Below are positions 23,669-31,355 of a stretch of 36,061 bases of DNA, piece after piece. Made by a program: the position numbers and the translations under genes. The notes below the pieces were generated by a model that had not been told where the DNA came from, searched no databases, and was given only the letters and a program-made list of their open reading frames with translations. How positions within the stretch are numbered: position 1 is the stretch's first letter; each line of letters begins with the position of its first letter. The stretch spans positions 1 to 36,061 of the forward strand of contig PLXE01000117.1 of the NCBI GenBank assembly GCA_003151335.1, given 5' to 3'. This DNA comes from Acidobacteriaceae bacterium. GTDB taxonomy: Bacteria > Acidobacteriota > Terriglobia > Terriglobales > Acidobacteriaceae.

Positions 23669-26600
23669 ATGCCGAGCGATGGACAGATCGTTCCCGCAGG
23701 GCAGCCCGTTCCCCTCACGCTCGAAGAACGGCTTACTGCGCAATTCTACGAGTGGGAGCGGCGCGGGCGGGGCTGGCAGGTTTGGGAGTACCCGGTGGAA
23801 CTGGAGCCGCCGTTCCGGCCGTTCCTCTTCCATTACGCAGTGCCGGGTCCCGCCGTCGATGACGCCCGGAGGCCCACCGTGCTGAGCAGCCTCGTTGACG
23901 GCATCTTCGGAAAGCGTCCTCCTCCGGTGCCAGCTCTTCCGGACCCCTCTATATATGAAGCACCTGAATCCACTCTCGAACTTTTCTTCGCTGAAGAGCC
24001 TCTCGTGGAGTTCCATGTGGCTCTCCCGTCCGGCACGAAGATCTCGAAAGATGCTGCCGAGCGCGTGCTCGTGAACCTCACGTATGCTTCCTCTCCCATC
24101 GCGTTTGAAGTCGTGGGCGCGGAAGGTGCCATCGTGACCCAATTCGCGTGCCTCGAACCCGACCGGGCGCAGCTTGCGCAACAACTCCTCGCCCACTTTC
24201 CGGAAGCGACGATCACGGACCACGATCAGTTCCTTGAAGGGCTGTGGGATGAGCAAAAGGCGGCTGTAATTGTCGACTTCGGCCTGTCGCGCGAGTGCAT
24301 GTTGCCGATCCGCACCTTCCGCAGCTTTGATGTGGACCCCCTGATCGGCATCGCGGGGGCGCTCGCCGACCTGCGCACGGGCGAGCTCGGATTACTGCAA
24401 GTGCTCTTCCAGGCCACACGCCACCCGTGGGCCGAAAGCATGATGCGCGCCGTGACGGACGGTGAGGGTCATTCGTTCCTGGCTGACGCGCCGGAAATGG
24501 TTTCGCTTACAAGAGAAAAAATTGCGCAACCGCTCTTTGCGGCGGTACTCCGCGTGGCCGCATTCTCAGATACCGAAGCGCGGGCGTGGACCATCGCCAA
24601 AGCCCTCGGCGGCGCACTCATGCAGTTTGCCAATCGCGCGGGCAATGAATTCATTCCCCTCACCAACGACGGATATGAGGATCACGATCACGCCGAAGAC
24701 GTGCGGGCACGGCGCTCCCGCCGTTCCGGAATGCTTCTCAATCTGGACGAATTGGCTTCGCTCGCGCACCTGCCATCGGCGTCCGTCCGCGTGCCGCAAC
24801 TGAAGCGCGAAGAGTGTAAGACCAAGGCGGCTCCGCAGATCGTCCAGGGCCACCAGTTCGTTCTCGGCAACAATGTGCACGCGGGAAAAACGACGCCGGT
24901 GACCCTGAGTTCCGAAGCGCGGTCGCAGCACTGTTACGTGATCGGCGCCTCCGGCACGGGCAAATCGACCCTGCTCCTCAACCTCATTCTGCAGGACATC
25001 GAACACGGCGAGGGCCTTGCGGTGCTCGATCCGCACGGCGATCTGATCGACGAAATCCTGGGCCGCATTCCTGAGAAGCGTTTCAACGATGTCGTGCTCA
25101 TCGATCCATCGGATGAAGCGTACCCGGTCGGCTTCAATGTCCTTAAAGCCCACTCGGAGATCGAGAAGAATCTTCTGGGCTCCGATCTTGTCTCCGTCTT
25201 CCGCAGGCTTTCGACGAGTTGGGGTGACCAGATGACCTCGGTCCTGGGGAACGCGGTTCTCGCCTTCCTTGAAAGCTCTGAAGGCGGAAGCTTGGTGGAT
25301 CTCCGGCGCTTCCTCGTCGATGCGGGTTTCCGGACAAAATTTCTCACGACCGTCCGCGACCCCGAGATCGTGTACTACTGGGAGAAAACATTCCCGCTCC
25401 TTGTCGGGAAGCCCCAAGGGCCGATCCTCACGCGACTCGACACATTTCTCCGGCCCAAGCTCATCCGGTACATGGTGGCCCAGAAGGAGAACCGCTTCGA
25501 CCTCGGCGCAATCATGAACGAGGGGAAGATTTTCCTTGCGAAGCTTGCTCAGGGCGCAATTGGCGAAGAAAACGCCTATCTTTTGGGCACGCTCCTCGTC
25601 TCCAAGTTCCACCAGCTTGCCATGAGCCGGCAGCAGACCGCCGCCGCCTTGCGCCGCGACTTCTACCTATATATAGACGAGTTTCACAATTTTGTGACGC
25701 CCTCGATGGCCGCGATCCTGTCGGGCGCGCGCAAGTACCGCCTGGGCCTTATCCTCGCGCACCAGGAACTCCAGCAACTGGTGAGCCGTGACGCGGATGT
25801 CGCGAGCGCCGTGATCGCGAATCCCTACACGCGCGTCTGCTTCCGCCTGGGCGACTTCGATGCCAAGCGACTCGCAGACGGGTTCTCGTTTTTCGACGCA
25901 AAGGATTTGCAGAACCTTGAAGTGGGCGAAGCCATCTGCCGCGTGGAGCGGGCCGAGTTCGACTTCAATCTGAAGACGCTTCCGCTTCCGTCCATGGAGC
26001 GAGGCATTGCGCAACAGCATCGCGAACGGATCATTGCGCTTTCACGGGAGCACTACGCCACGGAACGCGAACTCGTTGAGGCGGCGATTGCGCCAAAGAC
26101 TGCGCAGCCCACGCCGGGAGCACCAGTCCCGCAACCCCAAACGGCGGACATCCAACCTCCGCTCGCGGTTGCAACACCGAAGCCGGCCTCGAAGCGCGCG
26201 CGCGCGTCCTCGATTGTGCATACAACTCCGCCCGCCGCTCTGGCTGTCCCGGGCCGTGGCGGACCGCAACACAAATATCTTCAGGAACTTATACGGCGCT
26301 GGGCGGAAAGTCGCGGATACACGGTGACGATCGAAAAGCAGGTGCTCGACGGCTTGGGAATCGTCGATCTCGTCTTGGAGAAGCGCGGGTGCGTTCCTGT
26401 TGCGTGTGAGATCTGTGTTACGACTTCTCCGGACCATGAATTACAAAATGCGGAGAAGTGCCTTGCGGCCGGGTTTGAAAAGGTGTTTCTCGTGGCACCG
26501 GACAAAGAGGTGCTCCAGCGTGTCCGGTCCCGTGCGGCGTCCGTCTTGCCTCCGAATCAAATGAAAAAGGTTCAATTTGTCCTGCCGGAGCAGGTCTTCG

Positions 26601-26848
26601 GGTCGATTTCCGCGTTGGAGGCCGGGGCCGCTCGTCAGGATGGGACGCCTGAGGAGGGACAGGAACTGCTCACGGCGAAAGAGGTTGAGGAATTGCTGCG
26701 GATCGACGTTAAGACGATCTATAATTATGTTCAGCGGGGGCTGATACCCTACGTTCGCATCCAATCGAATCTCCGCTTTGTGAAATCGGAGGTTCTCGCG
26801 TGGGTCGCGGAACACCGCTCCGGTGGCAAAGAGACCCGTCGAAAGTGA
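23669..26848 (+). CDS. HerA/TraD-like ATPase fused to nuclease-like and excisionase-HTH domains
   Basis: A 1059-residue DNA-translocase-type ATPase. Residues 1-390 are a family-specific N-terminal region. The motor domain has Walker A VIGASGTGKSTLLLN (424-438), LAVLDPHGDLIDEIL (450-464), Walker B FYLYIDEFHNF (665-675), a sensor-like GLILAHQELQQL (693-704), and CFRLGDFDAKRLADGF (724-739). A Pro/Ala-rich linker (806-870) leads to a PD-(D/E)XK-like domain with Asp900 (GLGIVDLVLE) and Glu914 (VACEICVTT), where the catalytic Lys is replaced by Cys. An excisionase/MerR-like HTH ends the protein (LTAKEVEELLRIDVKTIYNY, 1001-1020). The motor resembles conjugative coupling proteins; no relaxase or T4SS genes are nearby. 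The ATG at 23669 is the first after the upstream stop. Confidence 0.85.
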   Translation: MPSDGQIVPAGQPVPLTLEERLTAQFYEWERRGRGWQVWEYPVELEPPFRPFLFHYAVPGPAVDDARRPTVLSSLVDGIFGKRPPPVPALPDPSIYEAPESTLELFFAEEPLVEFHVALPSGTKISKDAAERVLVNLTYASSPIAFEVVGAEGAIVTQFACLEPDRAQLAQQLLAHFPEATITDHDQFLEGLWDEQKAAVIVDFGLSRECMLPIRTFRSFDVDPLIGIAGALADLRTGELGLLQVLFQATRHPWAESMMRAVTDGEGHSFLADAPEMVSLTREKIAQPLFAAVLRVAAFSDTEARAWTIAKALGGALMQFANRAGNEFIPLTNDGYEDHDHAEDVRARRSRRSGMLLNLDELASLAHLPSASVRVPQLKREECKTKAAPQIVQGHQFVLGNNVHAGKTTPVTLSSEARSQHCYVIGASGTGKSTLLLNLILQDIEHGEGLAVLDPHGDLIDEILGRIPEKRFNDVVLIDPSDEAYPVGFNVLKAHSEIEKNLLGSDLVSVFRRLSTSWGDQMTSVLGNAVLAFLESSEGGSLVDLRRFLVDAGFRTKFLTTVRDPEIVYYWEKTFPLLVGKPQGPILTRLDTFLRPKLIRYMVAQKENRFDLGAIMNEGKIFLAKLAQGAIGEENAYLLGTLLVSKFHQLAMSRQQTAAALRRDFYLYIDEFHNFVTPSMAAILSGARKYRLGLILAHQELQQLVSRDADVASAVIANPYTRVCFRLGDFDAKRLADGFSFFDAKDLQNLEVGEAICRVERAEFDFNLKTLPLPSMERGIAQQHRERIIALSREHYATERELVEAAIAPKTAQPTPGAPVPQPQTADIQPPLAVATPKPASKRARASSIVHTTPPAALAVPGRGGPQHKYLQELIRRWAESRGYTVTIEKQVLDGLGIVDLVLEKRGCVPVACEICVTTSPDHELQNAEKCLAAGFEKVFLVAPDKEVLQRVRSRAASVLPPNQMKKVQFVLPEQVFGSISALEAGAARQDGTPEEGQELLTAKEVEELLRIDVKTIYNYVQRGLIPYVRIQSNLRFVKSEVLAWVAEHRSGGKETRRK

Positions 26849-26891
26849 ATCCAGAGTGAATCCAGAGCATTTGGTGTCTGTTTGGTGTCTG
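26845..26891. repeat. Two consecutive pairs of 11-bp tandem repeats
   Basis: gtgaatccaga occurs twice in tandem (26845-26855, 26856-26866), then after three bases tttggtgtctg occurs twice in tandem (26870-26880, 26881-26891). The first unit contains the stop of the ATPase gene. GGTGTC-type direct repeats near a tRNA 3' end recall arm sites of P4-like tyrosine integrases, whose relics lie 200 bp further on. That link is inference. Confidence 0.8.
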
Positions 26892-27014
26892 TTTTTGTAG
26901 GGTACTGGATGGCTCGGTAGAGACTATAGAGACATAATAGACAGCGTTTAAGAATAAGAAAATATTGGCCTTACTGTCTACTTGTCTTTAAGCTCAATGA
27001 TTTGCGGCGGCAGC
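26892..27014. other. AT-rich spacer at the right edge of the island
   Basis: About 120 bases, markedly richer in A and T than the flanks, between the 11-bp repeats and the tRNA fragment. I see no gene in it. Confidence 0.4.
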
Positions 27015-27040
27015 GGTTGAGAATCCCCCCCTCTCCGCCA
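27015..27040 (+). other. 3' end fragment of a tRNA-Ser gene, possible attachment site
   Basis: The sequence ends gaatccccccctctccgcca, which matches the typical T-arm 3' side, acceptor strand and encoded CCA of bacterial tRNA-Ser. The T-loop reads ggttgagaatc instead of ggttcgaatc and no D-arm or anticodon arm lies upstream, so this is a fragment, not a gene. Tyrosine integrases commonly use this part of tRNA genes as attB and leave such a copy. The integrase relic next to it supports the reading. Confidence 0.6.
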
Positions 27041-27094
27041 GTCGTTTTAAGTTCATTTCGCATAAGCACTTACTGTTCGAGTCGGTTAAAAGTT

Positions 27095-27316
27095 TTACAT
27101 TCTCTGCGACGATTTGAGGCTCTCAAGGTGCATATTAGGTGCATTTTCGAGAGAGCGCATCGCCGCAACCACATCTGTGTCTGCTGTCTTGATGTAGCAA
27201 GCCTGCGTCACAGCCACGTTTGAGTGTCGCAAGATGCGCTGAGTAATCTCGTCGGGCACGCGGAGCCGGTGCAGGTTCGTCGCCAGGCCGCGCCGGAAGG
27301 CATGCCACCGGTGCCA
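27095..27316 (-). pseudogene. C-terminal relic of a tyrosine recombinase (phage-type integrase)
   Basis: A 73-codon minus-strand frame with no N-terminus carries three of the catalytic elements of the integrase family: H-x-x-R in WHRWHAFRRGLATNLHRL, the second His in QRILRHSNVAVTQ, and the nucleophile Tyr in ACYIKTADTDVV. It ends with TAA at 27095-27097, 55 bases from the tRNA-Ser fragment. The usual first 300 or so residues are missing and the frame begins directly after a TAG (27317-27319). It is a clear remnant of an element that once used the tRNA site. Confidence 0.85.
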
Positions 27317-27349
27317 CTAGCTGGTGCTGGTCTTGACGTAGCAACCAAT
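27317..27349 (-). pseudogene. Tail of a second tyrosine recombinase
   Basis: The minus strand reads IGCYVKTSTS then TAG, the same Tyr motif (CYxKT) that ends integrases, joined head to tail to the larger relic. It resembles 27181-27203 at DNA level. Only about 30 bases are left, so it is suggestive rather than firm. The junction lies at the start codon of the SagB-like gene. Confidence 0.4.
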
Positions 27350-28892
27350 GAAGAACCGCGACGTCACAGCGACTTGGAAGTATCATGATCGCACCAAGCA
27401 CTCCTATTGGAGTATTCGTAACAATCCTCACGTCCTGGACTGGACGAATCGGCCGCTACCTTTCAAAATCTACCCAACGCTAGAGCCGCTTCCGTTGCCG
27501 CGGGACGTGCCGCAAACAGGAGTGGCCGGGCTGTCGGCGATCTCGGAGCCCGTGCTCTTGTCGGGCGCCAATTCGGTCCCTACCCTCCAGGACCTGGCGC
27601 GCATCCTGTACTTCTCGGCGGGAATTACCAAACAGCGAGAACATCCCGCCGGAAAAATCTACTTTCGCGCCGCAGCCTGCACCGGAGCACTCTACGAGAT
27701 CGAACTGTACGTCGTGACTGGCGACCTCCCGGGCCTGGATGCGGGCGTATATCACTTCAATCCGGCGGACGTGGCGCTACGGCTCCTGCGAAAGGGTGAT
27801 TATCGCGGAAATTTGGCTCAGGCGACGGCGATGGAACCCACGGTAGCACGAGCACCCGCCACAATCGTCTGCACGGGAACGTATTGGCGTAACGCCTGGA
27901 AATACCAGGCCCGCACCTATCGCCATTTCGGTTGGGACAGCGGCACCTTGCTGGCAAATATGCTGGCCGTTTCTGCAGCTTCGGGACTGCCTGCCGAGAT
28001 CGTGCTCGGGTTCGTGGACGGCGACGTGAACTGCTTGCTTGATCTCGATACGCGGCGTGAGGTTTCCTTGTGCCTGGTGCCGATCGGGCACACATCGGAG
28101 AGTCCGCTGCCATCCCCGAGAGAGGCTCCAGTGCTCGGCCTAGAGACGATCCCGCCTTCCGAGAATGAGGTTGCGTACCCGGCCATGTTCGAGATGCATG
28201 ACGCATCTTCGCTTGAGTCCGAAGAGGAAGTAACTCAATGGCGCGGGAAGCAACCCATCTTCCCATCTTCCGCTCTGGCCGGTGAGGCAGTTCGCCTCCA
28301 GCCGCTGCCGCATGAAGAACAACCCAAGGACACGATCGAGCAGGTGATCCTGCGCCGCGGCTCGACCCGAACGTTCGATAAGGCGGCATCCATTACCCTG
28401 GCACAACTCTCAACCATTTTGAACTGCGCCACCCGAGGTCTTTCGGCTGATTTTCTTGAGCCTCCCAGCGCGCAGCTCAACGATTTTTACCTGATCGTGC
28501 ATTCCGTGCAGGCGCTCAAGGCGGGTGCTTACTTCTTCCACCGTGAGCGAAACACCCTGGAGCTTTTGAAGGAAGGAGAACTCCGCGCCGAAGCCTACCA
28601 CCTTGGTCTGGAGCAGGAGCTTCCGGCGGACGCCTGCGTGGACATCTTCTTTCTCGCCGATTTGAAACTCATCCTGGAGCGATACGGGAACCGCGGCTAC
28701 CGCGCCGTCCAGTTGGAAGCGGGCGCCATCGGCGGCAGGGTGTACCTGGCCGCGTATGCCCAGGACTTGGGTGCAACCGGGCTGACGTTTTTTGATGATG
28801 ACGTGATCAACTTCTTTTCGCCGCACGCAACCGGCAAGGCTGCCATCTTCCTGGTTGCAATTGGCAAACCGCTGAAGCGCAAATCGCAGTAG
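27348..28892 (+). CDS. SagB/ThcOx-family oxidoreductase with two nitroreductase-like domains
   Basis: A 514-residue flavin (FMN) oxidoreductase of the SagB type. The family includes the dehydrogenases that turn azolines into azoles in peptide natural products, but most members are of unknown substrate. Domain 1 (about 60-250) has SVPTLQDLARILYFSAGITK and GALYEIELYVVTGDLPGLDA. Domain 2 (about 325-505) has IEQVILRRGSTRTFDKAASI, then VQLEAGAIGGRVYLAAYA and DLGATGLTFFDDDVINFF. No cyclodehydratase, precursor peptide or transporter is beside it. The annotated ATG lies at the junction with the integrase relic and lacks a clear ribosome site, so the promoter or the very N-terminus may have been altered by that insertion. 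Confidence 0.88.
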   Translation: MKNRDVTATWKYHDRTKHSYWSIRNNPHVLDWTNRPLPFKIYPTLEPLPLPRDVPQTGVAGLSAISEPVLLSGANSVPTLQDLARILYFSAGITKQREHPAGKIYFRAAACTGALYEIELYVVTGDLPGLDAGVYHFNPADVALRLLRKGDYRGNLAQATAMEPTVARAPATIVCTGTYWRNAWKYQARTYRHFGWDSGTLLANMLAVSAASGLPAEIVLGFVDGDVNCLLDLDTRREVSLCLVPIGHTSESPLPSPREAPVLGLETIPPSENEVAYPAMFEMHDASSLESEEEVTQWRGKQPIFPSSALAGEAVRLQPLPHEEQPKDTIEQVILRRGSTRTFDKAASITLAQLSTILNCATRGLSADFLEPPSAQLNDFYLIVHSVQALKAGAYFFHRERNTLELLKEGELRAEAYHLGLEQELPADACVDIFFLADLKLILERYGNRGYRAVQLEAGAIGGRVYLAAYAQDLGATGLTFFDDDVINFFSPHATGKAAIFLVAIGKPLKRKSQ

Positions 28893-28957
28893 AGGCACGG
28901 TTCAGTTCAAGGAAAGCCCTGTTTTCGCCAACTGACACTCAACTTCCGGGTTGCCCG

Positions 28958-29305
28958 TCATCCATCCAGTTGACTTGACCGCCTTGCCTGGAAGTCCATA
29001 GTGAGAGCCAATCTTGGGGAGGAACATGCCTGGAACTTATCGCCTTCTCGGTTGTTCCGCAGTCGTGTGTCTGCTTTCTGCATTGGCGCTTGTGCAAGTG
29101 CCGGCTGCCGACGAGATCGTTGCCAATCAGAACCGCATCCCGATTTGCGTAGTCGCCGCGGAGCGTTGCCTGTCGAGGCTGATTTGGCGGGCTTAGCGCT
29201 TTGAATCTGCGCCCACAACGGAAGAATGCTCAGAGCGCAAACTCCGAGTAGGATGCCAAGCAGCCGGTTCGCGGCACGGTGTCTGCACCGGTAGCGTCTC
29301 TGCAT
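28958..29305 (-). CDS. Possible small secreted protein, antisense to another candidate
   Basis: From the ATG at 29303-29305 (gaggaaacctccc before it) the frame begins with a basic N-terminus and a convincing signal-like segment (RLLGILLGVCALSILPLWAQ). The remainder is Arg/Ser/Ala-rich and less protein-like. It lies fully antisense to the short plus-strand gene at 29026-29196, so probably only one of the two is real. The plus-strand candidate has the better ribosome site. Confidence 0.25.
   Translation of the reverse strand: MQRRYRCRHRAANRLLGILLGVCALSILPLWAQIQSAKPAKSASTGNAPRRLRKSGCGSDWQRSRRQPALAQAPMQKADTRLRNNREGDKFQACSSPRLALTMDFQARRSSQLDG
29026..29196 (+). CDS. Small secreted protein, 56 residues
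   Basis: The ATG at 29026 follows a strong ggggagg site at ideal spacing. The product starts with a signal peptide (MPGTYRLLGCSAVVCLLSAL, then ALVQVPAADE) and leaves about 28 residues containing two Cys. No family is recognised. The short mature part could mean a truncated exported protein. Confidence 0.45.
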   Translation: MPGTYRLLGCSAVVCLLSALALVQVPAADEIVANQNRIPICVVAAERCLSRLIWRA

Positions 29306-29409
29306 GGGAGGTTTCCTCACCGCCCTTGCCGCTGCGGCGTGGGCGGCCATGATCGTCACACATTGATCAGCAACGCGCGTGGATATTCCGCCCGGTGACC
29401 CAGTGAGAC

Positions 29410-30105
29410 TCAGTGGCAGGAGGAATCATCCTGAAAGCTGCCGCTTCCCAACATCGAAGCCAGGAAACGCCAGCAAGTTATTAGTTTTTGCGATTGGGGG
29501 TCATTGCGCACCGCATTCTCTGACATGGAGTATTTCGCTGTGTCCATGGACTTTCCCGCCTCGACCAGTTTGTTGCTCCAGTCACGCACGCCCTCGAACT
29601 CATTGGTGAGCAATTGCAGCGCATTTCGATCGGCGTTGGTCGAGGCTGCCACCGACGCCAGTCGGAGGCCGGACGCCGCCTGTTCCCGGTAGCGGGCCAC
29701 CCATTCTTCCTTGAGTGGGTACCCATTCTGGACGGCATTCCCAACCGGACTGCCCCATTCTCGAATCAATGCGATCTCCTCGATCCCGGCCTTCATGAAC
29801 TCCCGCGACAAGCCGGAAGCCTCCGCCGGGTTGGGCGAGTCAACGCTGGTGGGGGTGCTGACCGTGGCCGGCGGTAGCGTCAAAACAATCCGATTTGCGT
29901 TGAAGCTCAGCGACCCATTTGCGATCTGTGCCAGTGCTTCCAAGTCAACATAGGCGCGCCCGTTTTCCTGGATTACGGCCGCTTGTCCGGAATGTCCATT
30001 TACCAGCAAGGTGCGCGACTGATGCTCAACTTGCGCGAAAGCCATCCCCGAGGCGACCAGCAGTACGGTTAATGTGCGCGCGGCGCCGCAACCGGTGTTT
30101 CGCAT
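29410..30105 (-). CDS. Secreted protein with copper-amine-oxidase-N-like domain
   Basis: A 231-residue exported protein: a signal peptide (about 1-25, ending MAFAQ), then a domain resembling the N-terminal fold seen in copper amine oxidases and cell-wall proteins (LLVNGHSGQAAVIQENGRAY, then VDLEALAQIANGSLSF and RIVLTLP). A helical C-terminal half follows, including LKEEWVARYREQAASGLRLA and EFEGVRDWSNKLVEAGKSM. It is not an amine oxidase. The ATG has an aggagg site five bases upstream. Its molecular role is unknown; such proteins are frequent in Acidobacteriota. Confidence 0.8.
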   Translation of the reverse strand: MRNTGCGAARTLTVLLVASGMAFAQVEHQSRTLLVNGHSGQAAVIQENGRAYVDLEALAQIANGSLSFNANRIVLTLPPATVSTPTSVDSPNPAEASGLSREFMKAGIEEIALIREWGSPVGNAVQNGYPLKEEWVARYREQAASGLRLASVAASTNADRNALQLLTNEFEGVRDWSNKLVEAGKSMDTAKYSMSENAVRNDPQSQKLITCWRFLASMLGSGSFQDDSSCH

Positions 30106-30159
30106 ATATCCTCCTACCTCATGCTTTCAAATTCTATGGTCAACGGACCTCGCTCAGCT

Positions 30160-30192
30160 CTGCAGGCAGTTAAAAGTTACGGATGCCTGCAG
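30160..30192. promoter_or_regulatory. 9-bp inverted repeat, possible operator
   Basis: ctgcaggca (30160-30168) and tgcctgcag (30184-30192) are perfectly complementary around a 15-base spacer. The site lies 55 bases before the secreted-protein gene on the minus strand. The rest of the gap 30106-30416 shows no complete gene, only the decayed 5' part of the zincin frame. Confidence 0.4.
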
Positions 30193-30416
30193 CTGTGACG
30201 TTCATCTAATCGTAACTCTGGGCTGGTCTCAGCGTCCTTCGCCTACTCCCAGCGCGATCAGGATAAGGGCACAGCTCACGCAACCCATGGCTTTTCGGTA
30301 CATGATTTTCCTACCGGCCCGGTACTACCGCCGGCCAACTGCCTTACTCCTCGCGAGAGACTGGTGCAGGCCTCCCGCGAGAGTTCCGTAAGCGTATCCG
30401 CAATGGTGCCGTTCTG

Positions 30417-30680
30417 GTGGAAGACTTGCCGCCAGACCAGTTATCGCATCCGTCCAAACGACCAAGACGGTTGCTGCTAGGCCTCTTTCACGGGGTGCCC
30501 ACGACCAGGAAGAGCGGCTTTGACCTGCCCAGCGGACCGGATCACATCGTGCTTTACCAGAAGAACATCGAAGCCGTCTGCGGCAGCGAGGCCGAAGTCC
30601 GGGAGCAAATCCGACGAACGGTCATCCACGAACTGGGCCACTATTTCGGAATGGATGAGAACCAACTGAAGGATGTCTAG
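30417..30680 (+). CDS. Zincin-like metallopeptidase family protein, N-terminus possibly broken
   Basis: A small member of the zincin-like family with an HExxH motif (PF06262 type). The zinc motif is in RRTVIHELGHYFGMDENQL, preceded by the usual LLLGLFHGVPTTRKSG and PDHIVLYQKNIEAVC. The GTG at 30417 gives 87 residues, whereas the family is normally about 115-130. The upstream frame still reads LPREFRKRIRNGAVLVEDLP, and just before it the neighbouring frame reads RERLVQA, the expected start of the domain. So a small deletion or frameshift near 30370 seems to have cut off the N-terminus. Catalytic residues are intact. Confidence 0.7.
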   Translation: MEDLPPDQLSHPSKRPRRLLLGLFHGVPTTRKSGFDLPSGPDHIVLYQKNIEAVCGSEAEVREQIRRTVIHELGHYFGMDENQLKDV

Positions 30681-30685
30681 CTTAG

Positions 30686-31120
30686 TTAGACGCTTGATCT
30701 GTAGCGATCTACACCAGCGCATTGATCTCGGGCCTGCACCCTCTGCGGCTCTCGGATTTCCTGGATAGGCGAGGTGACGATCGGCGTCCGGTACTCCGGA
30801 TGACAAAACTCCAGGTGCATACCGCGACCGACGAAGCGCCGTTTCAGCATGGAACCTCCCCAGGTCGAGCCCGCAATGGCCACCCGGATTGGTTCGGGGC
30901 AATATTGCGGATGTCCTGAGATAAGCGCGTTGTTGTCGCTCAGAAGGACTACCAGGTAACAGTGGTGCTGGGTTTGGACCTCCAGTACGGTCGCGGGTGG
31001 CAGGTCATTGAGGAACACGCCCCCTTCAATTTCCGATTGCACGATATTGCGATTCACTTCATCGCTGAGGTTGGGATGCGACCGGAATAAATGTGGACGG
31101 ATGGACAAGCGAAGCCTCAC
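30686..31120 (-). CDS. Conserved hypothetical protein, up to 144 residues
   Basis: Convergent with the zincin gene, 5 bases apart. The core is [19 protein letters not shown] ... [16 protein letters not shown] ... [22 protein letters not shown], a small beta-rich domain that I recall from unannotated Acidobacteriota proteins. No function is known to me. The open frame begins at a GTG; a later GTG just before FLNDLPP, with aaggggg in front, is an equally good start and would remove about 35 residues. Confidence 0.65.
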   Translation of the reverse strand: MRLRLSIRPHLFRSHPNLSDEVNRNIVQSEIEGGVFLNDLPPATVLEVQTQHHCYLVVLLSDNNALISGHPQYCPEPIRVAIAGSTWGGSMLKRRFVGRGMHLEFCHPEYRTPIVTSPIQEIREPQRVQARDQCAGVDRYRSSV

Positions 31121-31355
31121 CGTTATTGCGTTGAGTGTAGCACCATCCCAGAGAGAGTTACCCGCACCCGAGCCTGAACAGACACACTTTGTCTTAATTT
31201 TTACAATCAGTCCCGACAGCGGCAGATTTTCCCTGCGAGTAAAAGTTTCCTATCGTAGGCCGAAGGGGCCTGGATAACCCTAGTGTTTCCTTTTCCGTCG
31301 TTCTTGGCAGCATTCGTGCAGGCTAGTAATGCAAATCTCGTGGGAGGGTGAGTGT
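31121..31355. other. Intergenic region
   Basis: 235 bases between a minus-strand and a plus-strand gene. It must carry the promoter of the repeat protein. I see no gene or clear structure. Confidence 0.4.

Noticed and set aside
24566-25612. 348-codon minus-strand frame inside the ATPase gene
   Set aside because: It lies opposite the Walker A and motor domain. Its length comes from biased codon use of the real gene; no domain features are visible.
27015-27040. Complete tRNA-Ser gene
   Set aside because: Only the T-arm 3' side and acceptor end are present. No anticodon arm, D-arm or 5' acceptor strand can be found upstream.
27757-28389. 210-codon minus-strand frame opposite the SagB-like gene
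   Set aside because: Pro/Arg/Ser-rich shadow with no recognisable motif; the plus-strand frame has clear nitroreductase features.
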